In this document: positions 51,001 through 59,190 of the stretch, piece by piece
How the letters are laid out: the number at the start of each line of letters is the position of its first letter
Position numbering within the stretch: position 1 is the stretch's first letter
Origin: Euclidia mi
Lineage: Eukaryota > Arthropoda > Insecta > Lepidoptera > Erebidae
Reading direction: 5' to 3'
Length of the DNA stretch: 64,000 bases
NCBI GenBank assembly: GCA_944739405.2
Contig: OX123193.2
Coordinates: 11,416,331 to 11,480,330 of the forward strand
Made by a program: the position numbers and the translations under genes
The notes under the pieces: generated by a model
Told to the model about the DNA's origin: nothing
The model's input: only the letters and a program-made list of their open reading frames with translations
Database searches by the model: none

Positions 51001-53755
51001 TAGCCCAACCGTTACAGGCACGCACCTCATTTCCGCCCGATAATAAGCTTTTTAAAACTTTCTTCAGGCCTCCAAAAAAACGTGCCTGCAGCGCCTGTTT
51101 CATGCCAGCGTCATCAATGCCTAATGCCTGCGACATACCCAGATATTTGTAGGTTGCCGTTGCAGAGAGAGATCTAAGTTGTGTGAAATCTGAGAGCTCT
51201 ATACCATCAGATTCCACACTCCTGTCTCTCTTTACATGCATGACCGCACAGTTATCCACACCGAACTCCATCTTAATTGAATTACTAAAGCTTTAAGTTA
51301 TCTTTAGTAACTCAATTAATTGGAGGTCAGTGGGGGCAAATAGTTTGAGGTCATCCATGAAAAGGAGGTGAGAAATAACCTGACCTCTAGTCTGCAACCG
51401 ATAGCCTTGCCCTGAACTTTCGAGCAAAGTGCTCAGCGGGTTCAGTGCTAGGCAAAACCATAGTGGACTCAAACTGTCGCCTTGGAAAATACCCCGTTTG
51501 ATCTTTATAGGTACGCCATACCCGCAACGACACCCTAGATAGCGAAGCACCGTACTCCACTGCCCCATACATGTCTTCAAGAGGGCGCATAGTGTTGCAT
51601 CTACTTTGTACAACTCCAGCTCTCTCAAAAGCCACGTATGTGGCACAGAGTCATAGGCCTTTTTATAGTCTATCAGGCATGTCGCCAGATTCTTTCTACT
51701 ACGGCGCACCTGTTGGCTAATGGCCTTAGTACCACGTGCCCGGCTTCTACATCCATTTTGAGACTCAGATAAGATTTTATTATTGAATATATATTATGTA
51801 ATGCCAATTTTGGTCTCAAAATGGATGTAAAAACTTTATAAACTGTAGGCAGGCAAGTTATAGGCCTATAGTTCGTAGACTCCGTGGTACTACTAGACTT
51901 GAAGAGCAGGTGAGTTACGCCAGTTGTCATAAAACTTGGCCGCGATCCTGAGTCCAGAGATGACTGGAATTGGGATGCCAAGCGAACATGTGCACTGCGT
52001 AGCCATTTTAACCAGAACAGATTTCCAATTGGCTGACGGACGGACTGCACCCCCAACCTAATCCAGTCACCCTCTGTATGGCTGACGGGAGTCGACCATA
52101 AATTGCGCCAGAACGCAATCGTGTTCGCATCATCTGGTCGACGCCCATCAGCCACACCTGGTTCAGGTCGCTCCCAATTCCTATAAACCAGCTTCACATC
52201 TCTCGCGCGATTTTGGGAATATCGGTCAATCCTTTTTTTGTACCGCCTGATGCGATTCGCCCACGCATAGATTTTATTATTATTTAATATTAATAAAATC
52301 TATTTAATTTTATTATTAATATTATTTAATAAATCAAATGTTGTAAGTCGCTTCAGTTCATTTGAAAGTATTTCTATCAGTCATTACATCTATTCCTTAG
52401 AAACGACTCAGCCTATTTGAGTCGATTTAGTTTATATGATATTAAATGCGCTGTTCATTTAAAGCAGTTTCCCTGAAATATCCTAAGTGCTTTGAGTCGT
52501 TTCTGATAAATAAAACGAAATATTTTGTTTCAGTAAACCTATAACACAGAAACGACTCAACCTGTTTAAGTCGTTTTAGTTATTTGATATAATGATATTT
52601 GTATAATAAAACTTATTCTTAGAAAGGATCCAAGCTGTTTGAGTTTATTCTGGTTTATCGACCCTAAGAACATACTCATAGAAATACATTACTCAGAAAC
52701 AATTCAAGTGGATTGAGTTCATTCTGCAAATATTTTTGTGTGCTCTTCATACTGTGGGTTGAGTCGGGGTAGCGAAAAAAAACTAGTAGCAGTGTACATT
52801 TTCCAAAAAGGGTTTTACTACATGATAGATTTGACCCTCGGGAGTACGATGGCATACTTAACTCAATTTTGGCCAAAGTGTGGATTGAGTCCTTTCTGCT
52901 TAACTACGTCCATTTATTGTTGTTCTTCTGCTCAAAATATAGTTCTATGACCAACCATGAACATGGTAATTTTAGATTATGAACAAAACATTTCCTCTTA
53001 GGCATATGACATAGTTACAGAGCTATCATAGCCACAAATTGATCATAGTTTACTGCAGTGCCCGGTTGTAAGAATGGCTATAATGATTAATTCAATGTAA
53101 AGTTTTGTATCCAGTCATTGTCTAATACTTTATCATTATCATCACTGCATAGTAACAAACAAAGTCTGTCTTCTGTGTCTGTCCCTGTGTATGCTTAAAT
53201 CTTTAAAACTACGCAACGGATTTATAAGCGTTTTTTTTAATAGATAGAATGATTCAAGAGGAAGTTTTATATGTATAATACATACCTAAATGGCGGTACG
53301 AATTTCGCCGGGTCAGCTAGTGATAAATAAATCCAAAAGCTTTACTTAGTGCATTTTACGCCTGATTTTATACCATACTTCGCTAGTTACTTACCCATGC
53401 ATTTTTCTAGATGAGGAGCAAATCGTGTTGCAGAAACCGGTCTCTCGCAGTTTGGGCACGAACAATTCGAGTCAGGTGTCTTTTTCATGATGGAGAAGCC
53501 AAACACGTCACATTCTGGCGTGTTCACAATCTTGAAGGGCTCTTCATCCTCTTTCTCACCCTCAATCAGATCCGTGAGACCCGTTTTTAACCCATGGTGG
53601 AACTCAAAAATAAACCCTAAGGTCACATCATCGCATACACTCTCGTAGATAAAATTTGCAGCTTCCTCTGCATTGTTTTCACTTTGCATTATCTCAAAAA
53701 ACTTATTGTTCAAATCGTTCATGCTCAGTTCACTATTTATAGTATTCATTTTCAT
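39047..53755 (-). CDS. Sgf11: Sgf11/ATXN7L3, SAGA deubiquitinase-module subunit, four exons
   Basis: Sgf11 anchors and activates the ubiquitin protease of SAGA (Nonstop/USP22) together with ENY2/e(y)2, removing ubiquitin from histone H2B in the nucleus. Coding exons: 53755-53395, 47046-46857, 40667-40530 and 39287-39047. Junctions are G|GTAAGT, AA|GTAAGT and AG|GTACGG with CACAG, TTTTAG and TTTCAG acceptors; the joined frame is 309 aa. The N-terminal helix (about 12-45) is the ENY2/USP22-binding part; the finger CPNC...HLEKC uses C100, C103, H115 and C119, followed by MGRNSSRIASRRIA as in all Sgf11 proteins. Residues about 201-250 (ICGVVSEHTKKLCTRSTRCP then QHTEEQRRAL) form an SCA7-like domain, so it resembles long ATXN7L3 rather than the shorter fly form. 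The tail is serine-rich then basic. I chose the ATG at 53755 because no in-frame ATG precedes it before a stop. Introns 1 and 2 exceed 6 kb and are full of mobile DNA. Confidence 0.92.
39425..40232 (+). repeat. LTR-like block (possible solo LTR) in Sgf11 intron 3
   Basis: Begins TGTCAGTGGG and ends AAGAAAACA. It has a TATATAAG box near 39532 and AATAAA at 40146-40151, in promoter then poly(A) order. The middle is C-rich with repeated CCTACGGG(C/T)T units (39750-39870). A proper target duplication was not found (only CTT on both sides), so the limits are uncertain. ORFs here (39620-40137) have no motif and are not called. Confidence 0.35.
40783..41000. mobile_element. MITE with hairpin ends, 218 bp, TAATAG flanks
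   Basis: Left GTCCACACAGAGCGAGCAGC and right GCTGCTCGCTCTGTGCGGAC are inverted, and each end also folds by itself (GAGCAGCCTCGCG ... CGCGAGGCTGCTC). TAATAG is present on both sides (40777-40782 and 41001-41006). GC-rich, in Sgf11 intron 2. Harbinger-type is plausible but not shown. Confidence 0.75.
41085..41125 (+). repeat. SINE family A scrap
   Basis: TCTTTGTCTGGGTGTTTGTATTTACAAAAAAATATAC matches the middle of family A. Confidence 0.45.
41130..41735. other. Sgf11 intron 2 DNA, no feature recognised
   Basis: AT-rich and non-coding in all frames as far as I can read. Confidence 0.4.
41735..41895 (-). pseudogene. Tc/mariner-type transposase fragment
   Basis: The minus strand reads LYYQHDGAPARLA, then NVRDHREVEYKERWIDRGG, then PPRSPDLTPLDFCF. 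This is the second-aspartate region (QDGAPAH) and third-acid region (PPRSPDLTPLDF) of Tc/mariner DDE/D transposases. Two in-frame stops occur (after RLA and after GGPVQ), so it is dead. No TIRs could be paired around it. Confidence 0.75.
42000..42110. other. GC-rich island inside Sgf11 intron 2
   Basis: CGCCCGGCCGGCCGGCCGGC at about 42005-42024 stands out in an AT-rich intron. No ORF support. It could be the end of a GC-rich element. Confidence 0.4.
42111..43440. other. Sgf11 intron 2 DNA with one AT palindrome
   Basis: Mostly AT-rich. At 42997-43033 ATAAATTATATAATTAT and ATAATTATATAAATTAT make a near-palindrome. No genes seen. Confidence 0.45.
43445..44418 (+). pseudogene. Decayed YqaJ-type recombinase/exonuclease gene
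   Basis: YqaJ-family proteins are phage-like exonucleases with a PD-(D/E)XK fold; arthropod genomes carry many copies, some linked to mobile elements. Here a TTACAG-like acceptor at 43444 precedes coding text. SDWFELRKNMLT (from about 43607) followed, after a stop, by NFGIVVKRRDNSSKANLVK is the family's N-terminal core. KQLALQQLAKQENVTIEPCG continues it near 43769-43828. Several stops and at least one frameshift follow. The last 121 codons (44053-44418) are open: ENIPLKIEIIERYDVFREKK, then YMNWQLHEIVDSRQAQGMAL and a C-terminal tail. The mid-domain catalytic PDG-like and E-x-K segments are damaged. It is a fossil lying antisense in Sgf11 intron 2. Confidence 0.7.
44419..45370. other. Non-coding intron DNA, no family recognised
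   Basis: A short ORF at 45112-45342 reads through a C-rich run (near 45225-45245) and has no motif. Confidence 0.4.
45420..45660 (+). repeat. Lepidopteran interspersed repeat
   Basis: TAGGGTACCGTTGCCAAAAG and CATGTCTGTCTGTCTGTCCG followed by CACAGCCAATTTATT form a phrase common in moth repeat families. No coding value. Confidence 0.5.
46440..46606 (+). mobile_element. Small Helitron-like element
   Basis: Starts TCTGTATGTTTGTTTGTTCT, contains TCTGGAACGGATGAACAGAT, and ends with a hairpin CGCGG-GTGAAA-CCGCG then GGAAACAGCTAG. TC start, 3' hairpin and CTAG end are Helitron hallmarks. Confidence 0.75.
46680..46830 (-). repeat. Diverged copy of the 24465-type repeat
   Basis: GGTGCACACTAAGAAAGGAT, TTGAATTTCCTATTGGGGCA and AATATTTGCGAGC parallel GGTGCACTAAGACGGGATTT onward at 24576-24655. 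Confidence 0.5.
47095..47340 (+). mobile_element. tRNA-derived SINE, family B with head
   Basis: The head GTGATAGACCAGCGGTATAC and B box GGGTTCGATCCC are followed by CAATAGGCTCGCCCCCTATT and CTCTGCCTACCCCTTCAGAG then AAAGGCGTGAAGTTA. This copy joins the tRNA-like head to the family B body. Confidence 0.8.
47625..47790 (-). mobile_element. LINE 3' tail, reverse orientation
   Basis: ATCATCATCTCAGTCCAAAG, GGGCACTGCTGAACACAGGT and CTTCTCCGAGGCTCC read in inverse as a lepidopteran LINE 3' end with a GATGAT tail, like 17880-17990. Confidence 0.6.
47955..48015 (-). mobile_element. SINE family B tail fragment
   Basis: GACTCACGCCTGTATCCCCG and AAGGGATAGGCAGAGGTGTA are the inverse of the family B 3' end. 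Confidence 0.7.
48028..48214 (+). pseudogene. Gag-like (LINE ORF1-type) C-terminal fragment
   Basis: An open frame from AACTACATGCCG to TAG reads LLESRRNINFKVFVVRVPTC, then VVMKEDFWPKGVVFRCFRG. The (x)FWP(K/E)GV..R.(F/W) ending resembles C-terminal segments of gag-like ORF1 proteins that accompany lepidopteran LINEs. The rest of the protein is missing. Confidence 0.4.
48300..48390 (+). mobile_element. SINE family A, 3' fragment
   Basis: AAATATGTATGTCAAACCAT then TGTCTAGTACCCATAGCACA and TTAGTTTGGGACTAGATGG. Confidence 0.75.
49150..49895 (-). pseudogene. Ty3/gypsy integrase relic (second, older family)
   Basis: On the minus strand: WPEVYPLQDMTAETCAATLV, then WITRFGCPEHITTDRGSDIS (second catalytic Asp), a frameshift, then HHTTTSYHPAVNGLVERLH with the catalytic Glu, a stop, then WVEVLPWVLLGIRSAWKEDL, VYGEPLRLPGQFL and DLPTATHVIVRQAPARRPLE. 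The order is integrase core then the C-terminal segment typical of insect gypsy pol. It differs clearly from the intact element at 27736-33645. At least one frameshift and one stop break it. Confidence 0.8.
49900..52260 (-). pseudogene. RLE-type LINE (R4/Dong-like), broken
   Basis: Pieces in order on the minus strand. 52197-51673: NTIAFWRNLWSTPVSHTEGD and NYRPITCLPTVYKVFTSIL. 51709-51293: reverse transcriptase with ATCLIDYKKAYDSVPHTWLL (motif A), RGIFQGDSLSPLWFCLALNP (motif B) and HLLFMDDLKLF (motif C, FMDD). 51271-50984: FGVDNCAVMHVKR then TYKYLGM. 50514-50017: CRACHQPGESLRHIVSGC (CCHC) and ANKPDIVVTDRLERLAMIID. The last two are the zinc knuckle and PD..D endonuclease of restriction-like-endonuclease LINEs. 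The single-ORF layout and text fit the R4/Dong clade. Several frame breaks make it dead. The 5' end abuts an ATT-rich stretch (52265-52330). Confidence 0.75.
52380..52780. repeat. Array of GACTCAA / TTGAGTC motif pairs
   Basis: AGAAACGACTCAGCCTATTT-GAGTCGATTTAG (52397), AGAAACGACTCAACCTGTTT-AAGTCGTTTTAG (52550), AGAAAGGATCCAAGCTGTTT-GAGTTTATTCTGG (52621) and AGAAACAATTCAAGTGGATT-GAGTTCATTCTGC (52690) are diverged copies of one palindromic unit spaced 70-150 bp apart. A half unit is at 52494. The TIRs carry the same core (AAAGGACTCAATCC). Confidence 0.75.
53165..53320 (+). mobile_element. Small Helitron-like element
   Basis: Starts TCTGTCTTCTGTGTCTGTCC, contains ACTACGCAACGGATTTATAA, and ends with the hairpin GGCG-GTACGAATTT-CGCC then GGGTCAGCTAG followed by T. 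It lies about 75 bases from the Sgf11 exon 1 donor. Confidence 0.75.
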
Positions 53756-54000
53756 GGATTTCTTTAATTTCACAAATAACCACAACACAAAAATAATTCT
53801 CTTCACAGAAATGTATAGCTACAGAAATGTAAATTCAGAAAAATTTACAGATGTTGTGATTGATTGATTAGGTACTTTTCATTCTGTCATTCTATATTTG
53901 CTATCTCTTTTAGTTTTACCTGCATTTATTATTATCTATCTCTATCCACGCGACGAGAGCAATACGAGAATTACGAGAGTGTGTGAAGATGGTGTGATGT
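53756..54000 (-). promoter_or_regulatory. Sgf11 5' UTR and presumed promoter region
   Basis: The minus-strand sequence before the ATG has an in-frame stop 66 bases upstream and no in-frame ATG between. No TATA box is evident; the start site is not fixed. Confidence 0.35.
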
Positions 54001-54454
54001 GAACGGGTCTACAATCTCAATACATTAAAGATGGCAGAACATTAGATATAAGAAGGCCATTTAGAATAGAGTAAAATAAGTTATACAAACCTATTAACTT
54101 ATTAGACTTCTGAACTTAGTAGTATTATAATGTGTAGAAACTATTCACTTCAATGCATAGATGGCACTGTAATAAAATTAGCATATTATATTTTTTGTTA
54201 TCTGTGGATGGCATCTATATTCTGCATAATCTATGGACGGTATGTTTTGAAAACAGCAATGGCTGCCGTATCTTTGATGCGTTTGGGCATTATTTTGTTC
54301 TAATTTGCTGTGAATTCTGTATCAAGTGTTTTTCGAATCTTATCCGTTGAGTTGAGCTACGGTTCCTCTGGTTTACGTTTAAGTGCTTGTGAATTACATG
54401 CTAAAAGAACATTGTTTAATTTTGACTATTTTGTTTGTGTACCTACATATTATC

Positions 54455-54656
54455 ATGTCTGATAAAAAGTGTTGTGTTCCTGGATGTTCAGGCGTAGTTG
54501 GTAATTAATATAACTTGTCGATTTTTTATTCACAACCACTGCAAGAATATAAATAGAATATTAAACGGCAGAAAAGATTGTAAAGAGTATGAGGATATAT
54601 TCCAATTAAAGGCGAAACAACTATTTACGAAATTTAATAAAAGGAGTAGAAAATAA
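54455..54656 (+). pseudogene. Internally deleted THAP-transposase-like gene
   Basis: The first part, 54455-54500, reads MSDKKCCVPGCSGVV and ends at G|GTAATT in phase 1, the same layout as the THAP first exon at 62129. Only 30-40 bases later an unrelated open stretch begins (54525-54656): HNHCKNINRILNGRKDCKEY, then EDIFQLKAKQLFTKFNKRSR and K before TAA, like the basic C-terminus of a transposase. Everything between (rest of THAP, catalytic domain) is missing. Inference: an internal-deletion derivative of a THAP-bearing transposon. Its TIRs were not resolved. Confidence 0.5.
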
Positions 54657-56080
54657 CATGATTGCAGTTTTATTTATTTGTTCGTCTAAAAACACATGCA
54701 GTATTACAAATTCTAAGTAAGTACATTTTTACGTTTGATGGTTGTCTAATTTTAGCATTTCATTTAATCTACTCCTGTATTTTATTACAAGAGTATATTA
54801 AATGCAATGCAATGAAGAGAACTATGTTTTTAGAATTTGTAATACTAAAATAACTACCTATGAGAATGGCTATGAGTATACAGTATGTATAATACCTATA
54901 ACATGCACATCAATAACTACATAAGTATCTATAGCATTTCGATTTAAACTCGGTGACTTCAACATATAGATGGCGCTTATTATCTATTCCTCGGTTTGAC
55001 AGTTAAGATAGGTCTCTATTATAGTTATACAAAAGTACTCTGTGGATGTGAAGCACCCAAAGAGATTGGATATAGTTATTCTTCCATGGAAGCACCCGTA
55101 GACAGAGAAACCTGAATGTAGTATTTGTATACTCTTGGCACCGAATATAACATCATAGAGATATCTCTATGTGTCAAACTGACATTAGTAAGTGCTGCCA
55201 GACAAAAAAAGTGATTTCAATAAACAAATATAACTCAGATCAAGTAAACATATAACAATGAAAACAAATTACATTATTTGATTAATAAATTATTATATGA
55301 TTAGTTTTATATATGAGTGGTTTTCACCCAGGCCTTGCCCGCGTGATATTTGGATGAAGAGTAATTTAAGTCTTTCACTAAGTTTTAGACTAGTTAAGCA
55401 GATTAGCCATGAAACATAAACAGATAAAAATACTCAGAAATTACTCTTTTGTTTTTTTGTAATGTTGGGAAGGTCAGGGCTTTTATTTCATAATTTATAC
55501 CCTCAGGTCCTAGCATTATAATAATAGCAACCTGGGGTCCATTTACTAGTCTAACCTGATTTCGCTTTTCCACAGAGCGACCGCCTGTCCGCCTTAATGC
55601 GCTTGCTGCCATTTCTCAAAGGTATTATACACAGAAGAATAACTGAAGCATGGAAGGAACGATATTTTTAAGAACAAATTGAATATAGCTACACTCTTCA
55701 CTCATATGATAAATTAGAGTTGCCAGAAGAAGATGGCACTATGTTTGTCAGTTAGGGCTAAAGACAATTTGAACACAAATATCGTAACTTTTTAATTTAA
55801 TAGTGACTAAGCAAATCCGCTATCGATATCGATTAAAGTTTCAATATAGGTTCAAAATCAAACGGACTTGTAAAGTATATTATTTATATGTTATACATTT
55901 TAAATTCCGTAACTTTATGTCCACAGCAGTCAGAACGCTAGTTGATGGACAGTCTTTAAATAATTATTACACAAACTTGCATTTTTAAACTGAACTTATA
56001 TATTTTTGTTTCAAATGGATACTCATGTAGCACATAATCTTTCGAGGCGCTATTTTCTAATTTTCATGGTATTTTTCTTT
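54657..56080. other. Non-coding DNA, no clear element
   Basis: A phrase CCCAAAGAGATTGGATATAG (about 55057) recurs in inverse near 57466 (ATTATCCAATCTCTTTGG) and in diverged form near 60495, suggesting an old repeat family. Confidence 0.4.
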
Positions 56081-56084
56081 ACGC

Positions 56085-56315
56085 ATCAACAGCCTTTTCA
56101 AGTCCACTGCTGGTCTTTAACCTTCCGTGGTGAAGGTTTGACCTACTATAATACCAAACTAGCCAGACGTATTCGTATAGGGTTTTATTTCGAGATTTCC
56201 TTCTCTTGTTTCTCTTAGTCGGCTCATACGACACCCTCGGCATAAATGTTTATTTATAGTTAGTTTTTCAGCTGTAATGAAAGCTGTAAGTGGGATTAAT
56301 AAATATTAAATAAAT
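56085..56315 (+). repeat. LINE-type 3' tail
   Basis: CCTTTTCAAGTCCACTGCTG and CTCATACGACACCCTCGGC lead to an AATAAATATTAAATAAATAAAT tail, as in lepidopteran LINE ends. Confidence 0.5.
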
Positions 56316-57450
56316 AAATCATCACCCCCTACTCTCTCTCTAATCGTAATAACATATTTTTATTAGAGAAAGCAAATAATTAAGATAAAAGCAAAACTCA
56401 TAGCTTAAGCATTATGATAACTGAGAATGGCATTTCCAAATTAATTCTTTACAAGGATAGAAGATAGTCGACATGGATTTTATCAAGCAAAAAACATAAA
56501 AAATTACTTAAAATAGATAAATCAGACAAAACCTTGAATAGTGCCCAAAGGTTTGTTATTAACAATAATCACTTTATTGTAATTTTCTCATTACATAGTG
56601 TAGGTAATACAAATCTATGTGTAAAAAATGTATGTGCGGGATCGGAGACTTTTCGGTCATACATGTGACACACAGAATATTTAGAGAGAAAAAAATTGTG
56701 GCTAGACTAGCCCTTCGATTTTATCTTGGGATCGGCACATTATTAGTCCACTAGTCAAACAAGAACAACCAAGTTTTGGTCTCTGGGTAGATGACATTTA
56801 ACAAAATTTCTTTCAAATGAAGATTCCCTTATTTTGATGCATATCCACTCAGTAGTCGTGACTATGAAAGCAGACAATTCTTATCAAACCTTCAAATTAC
56901 TGTCCTTTAAATATTACCTACTGTCTTTGTAAAGAAAGATCAGATTTTTTCTATAGGTGCATTAATTTTTTTTATAATATGATGGATTCTAACAAGCTAC
57001 GGAATTCATTACTGTTGCTGATAGTTTAAATAATAGCAAGTAATTATTTAAGCACTCACACTGATATGTTTAGAAGGAAGGAGCCATCTGTCATTACTAT
57101 AAAAACATACCGCAGTAAAATGCTTGGAACAAATTCTAGGGTGCTTTCTAGGCAACCAATTTTCTCCACGACATACTGCAGCAATCCACTTATTTTATAA
57201 ATCTTTATCACGTGCACATATAATCTAAAAAATAACGAGGTAAAAATATACGGTGGATAGACATATCGATAAGATTTTTACAACACTTGAAAAGTCGATA
57301 TAAATATTATACGACTAAAATCAAAATCATGATAGAACTGTTATAAAAGAAAAAATCACTAAGGTAGTAAGGTTATATAATTTGATGGCATAATATTGTC
57401 TAAATTCTATCTTACACGTCAGTTGACTGTGTTCAATTTGGGAGTACTAG
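56316..57450. other. AT-rich DNA, nothing recognised
   Basis: No ORF with a motif, no TIRs found. Confidence 0.45.
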
Positions 57451-57506
57451 GACGGTCTCTATGTATATTATCCAATCTCTTTGGTATTATATATTAGTCT
57501 ATGGCT

Positions 57507-57543
57507 TGGCTATAGGAGTGGGTAATATCCACTCCTATAGCCA
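57507..57543. repeat. 14-bp perfect hairpin
   Basis: GGCTATAGGAGTGG and CCACTCCTATAGCC flank a 7-base loop. Confidence 0.7.
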
Positions 57544-57654
57544 AAAGAGTTTCCAAGATAAACATGACGTCCGGTACCAACTGGCTGAACATGCTCTTCG
57601 AGTCACGGGACAAATGATAATTAAAACCTTATTATGCATATAAGTAACAAAAGA

Positions 57655-57715
57655 CAGTCATTTACGCTGAGGATTCGAACCCAAGACCCTATGTATTTTG
57701 CTAGGTCTCCCTACT
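57655..57715 (-). repeat. tRNA-like SINE head fragment
   Basis: CTGAGGATTCGAACCCAAGA reads on the minus strand as a B box GGGTTCGAATCC at tRNA-like distance from GGGAGACCTAGCA. Body not identified. A decayed tRNA-like head, not a tRNA gene. Confidence 0.4.
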
Positions 57716-58019
57716 AGTAAATAACTGCTGATTGCAGAGCTTAAGAATAAAAACAGGAAAAAATGTTCTGCCGAGTGAGTCATCCAGAAGCACCTTTTTG
57801 AACAAAAGCGGCTATTACTCGAAATTCACACCAATTGGCTAAGACTATTATACCTTCTTGGATAGCAGGTAATACCAGGAAGTTATTCCAATACTTTACA
57901 TAACATGTCACATATAATTTTTTTCAAATATTTGCATTTTTGTGGCGTCATTTTATTTTATTCGAACATTTTTTGTGTGTTTTTTGGCTCTATTTTCAAA
58001 TTCCACGTTGAGCTAGTAG

Positions 58020-58274
58020 GTTTATTTTATTTTAAAAGATGGGCCATTTAATTGTCTATTAAATAAGACCCAATTTGTCACCAAGAATGGTTAAAATATT
58101 TTCTTAGAAGATGTTTATAACAAAAAATTGGAATTTGCTCAAAAAATCTAAAAACCGTTTTATTCTAAAATGGTGCATTTTGGACCCCCATACGAAGGGG
58201 GTAAAAATACTCCATTTTGGCTCTAGAATCACCGAAGTAGAAGGGAATACGAGCAATTACAAATCACCCTGTAT
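58020..58274. repeat. Probable MITE with CACCCTGTATA end
   Basis: Ends CAATTACAAATCACCCTGTA, a common TIR of TA-inserting MITEs. Within it GACCCCCATACGAAGGGGGT makes a small hairpin, and ATTTTGG repeats. The matching left end was not found. Confidence 0.35.
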
Positions 58275-58950
58275 AGATTCAATATCTTTAAACGATTACG
58301 ATTTATATCGCCCACTCCTAGTCTAGTCTCCTATGGTGTTCTGTGTATTTAGTCATAGACAAAGAAATATAACCTAAGGCATAGAAGTAACACTAAATAA
58401 CAACAGCGGTTGCCATTATTGATATCTTCTTTCTAATGGCACATGCAGTATGATAGAAAGAGCTGTCGATAGGTTTAGCAGCACGCTCTTATAGCAGCCT
58501 CGTGGTAGGCAAACAGTAGACAAAACATAGAGTTAGGCAACCGAGTGTTGTTCGTAACAGTGATGATTTATCGATAAATATTTTTGGTCAAATGTCTAAC
58601 TTTAGTATGTGTCGATATATTTAAGCCGTAATACAACTAAAATATTGAAATTGTAGTTTTTGCTGTTGACGCCGGACAGCGCTTTGCAAAGACTTACCAG
58701 ACAGACAGTACTAAAAAAATCACGTGTTTAATTGTTCGTTTTAGCCATAAAATCTATTGACAAAAAGTATTCATAAACTAATGAGCGATGCGTTGCGATG
58801 CGATGCTAAGAAACTGTCACTTAGATTATGTATTGTACGAATTATACCAGATTGGTTAATGCGGCACGGCAGGCTTTGGCAATTTGTTTGCGTCGCATCA
58901 TATCACGTTGCTTGCTATCGCTAACGTTGGACACTGCTCGATTTTTTTAG
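58275..58950. other. Non-coding DNA, nothing recognised
   Basis: No protein relic or inverted ends could be paired. Confidence 0.4.
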
Positions 58951-58964
58951 AGTTGTAGGTAATC

Positions 58965-59190
58965 CCGACTGCCACGCCGAAGCTTGCGGGTTCGATTCCC
59001 GCTCAAGTCAAACATTTGTGTGCATGAATATGGATGTTTGTCTTGGTCTGGATGGAACTATGTATAATATGTAATATATTTACAGAAAAGTATATATGCA
59101 TGTTTATCGATTGTCTAGTACTCGCAGTACAAGATATGCTTAGTTTGGGACCACATAATGTTGTGTGAATGTGAAAGAATATTATATTTT
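58965..59190 (+). mobile_element. SINE family A with partial tRNA head
   Basis: GACTGCCACGCCGAAGCTTG and the B box GGTTCGATTCCCGC lead to AAGTCAAACATTTGTGTGCA and the TTAGTTTGGGACCACATAAT end. Confidence 0.8.

Larger units (their letters stand above)
48757..52911. mobile_element. TIR-bounded composite element, 4.2 kb
   Basis: GGACGTAGTTAAGCAGAAAG plus GACTCAATCCACACT on the left (48757-48791) is matched exactly in inverse on the right (52877-52911). Outside, CAACAATAAAT (48720-48730) and ATTTATTGTTG (52912-52922) extend the inverse match, with a 26-bp gap on the left. Related GACTCAA motifs fill 52380-52780. The middle contains gypsy and RLE-LINE relics, not a transposase, so a short non-autonomous TIR element appears to have been enlarged by retroelement insertions. 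Confidence 0.75.

Noticed and set aside
57461..57643. 60-aa ORF over a hairpin
   Set aside because: Spans a perfect 14-bp hairpin and lacks any family similarity.
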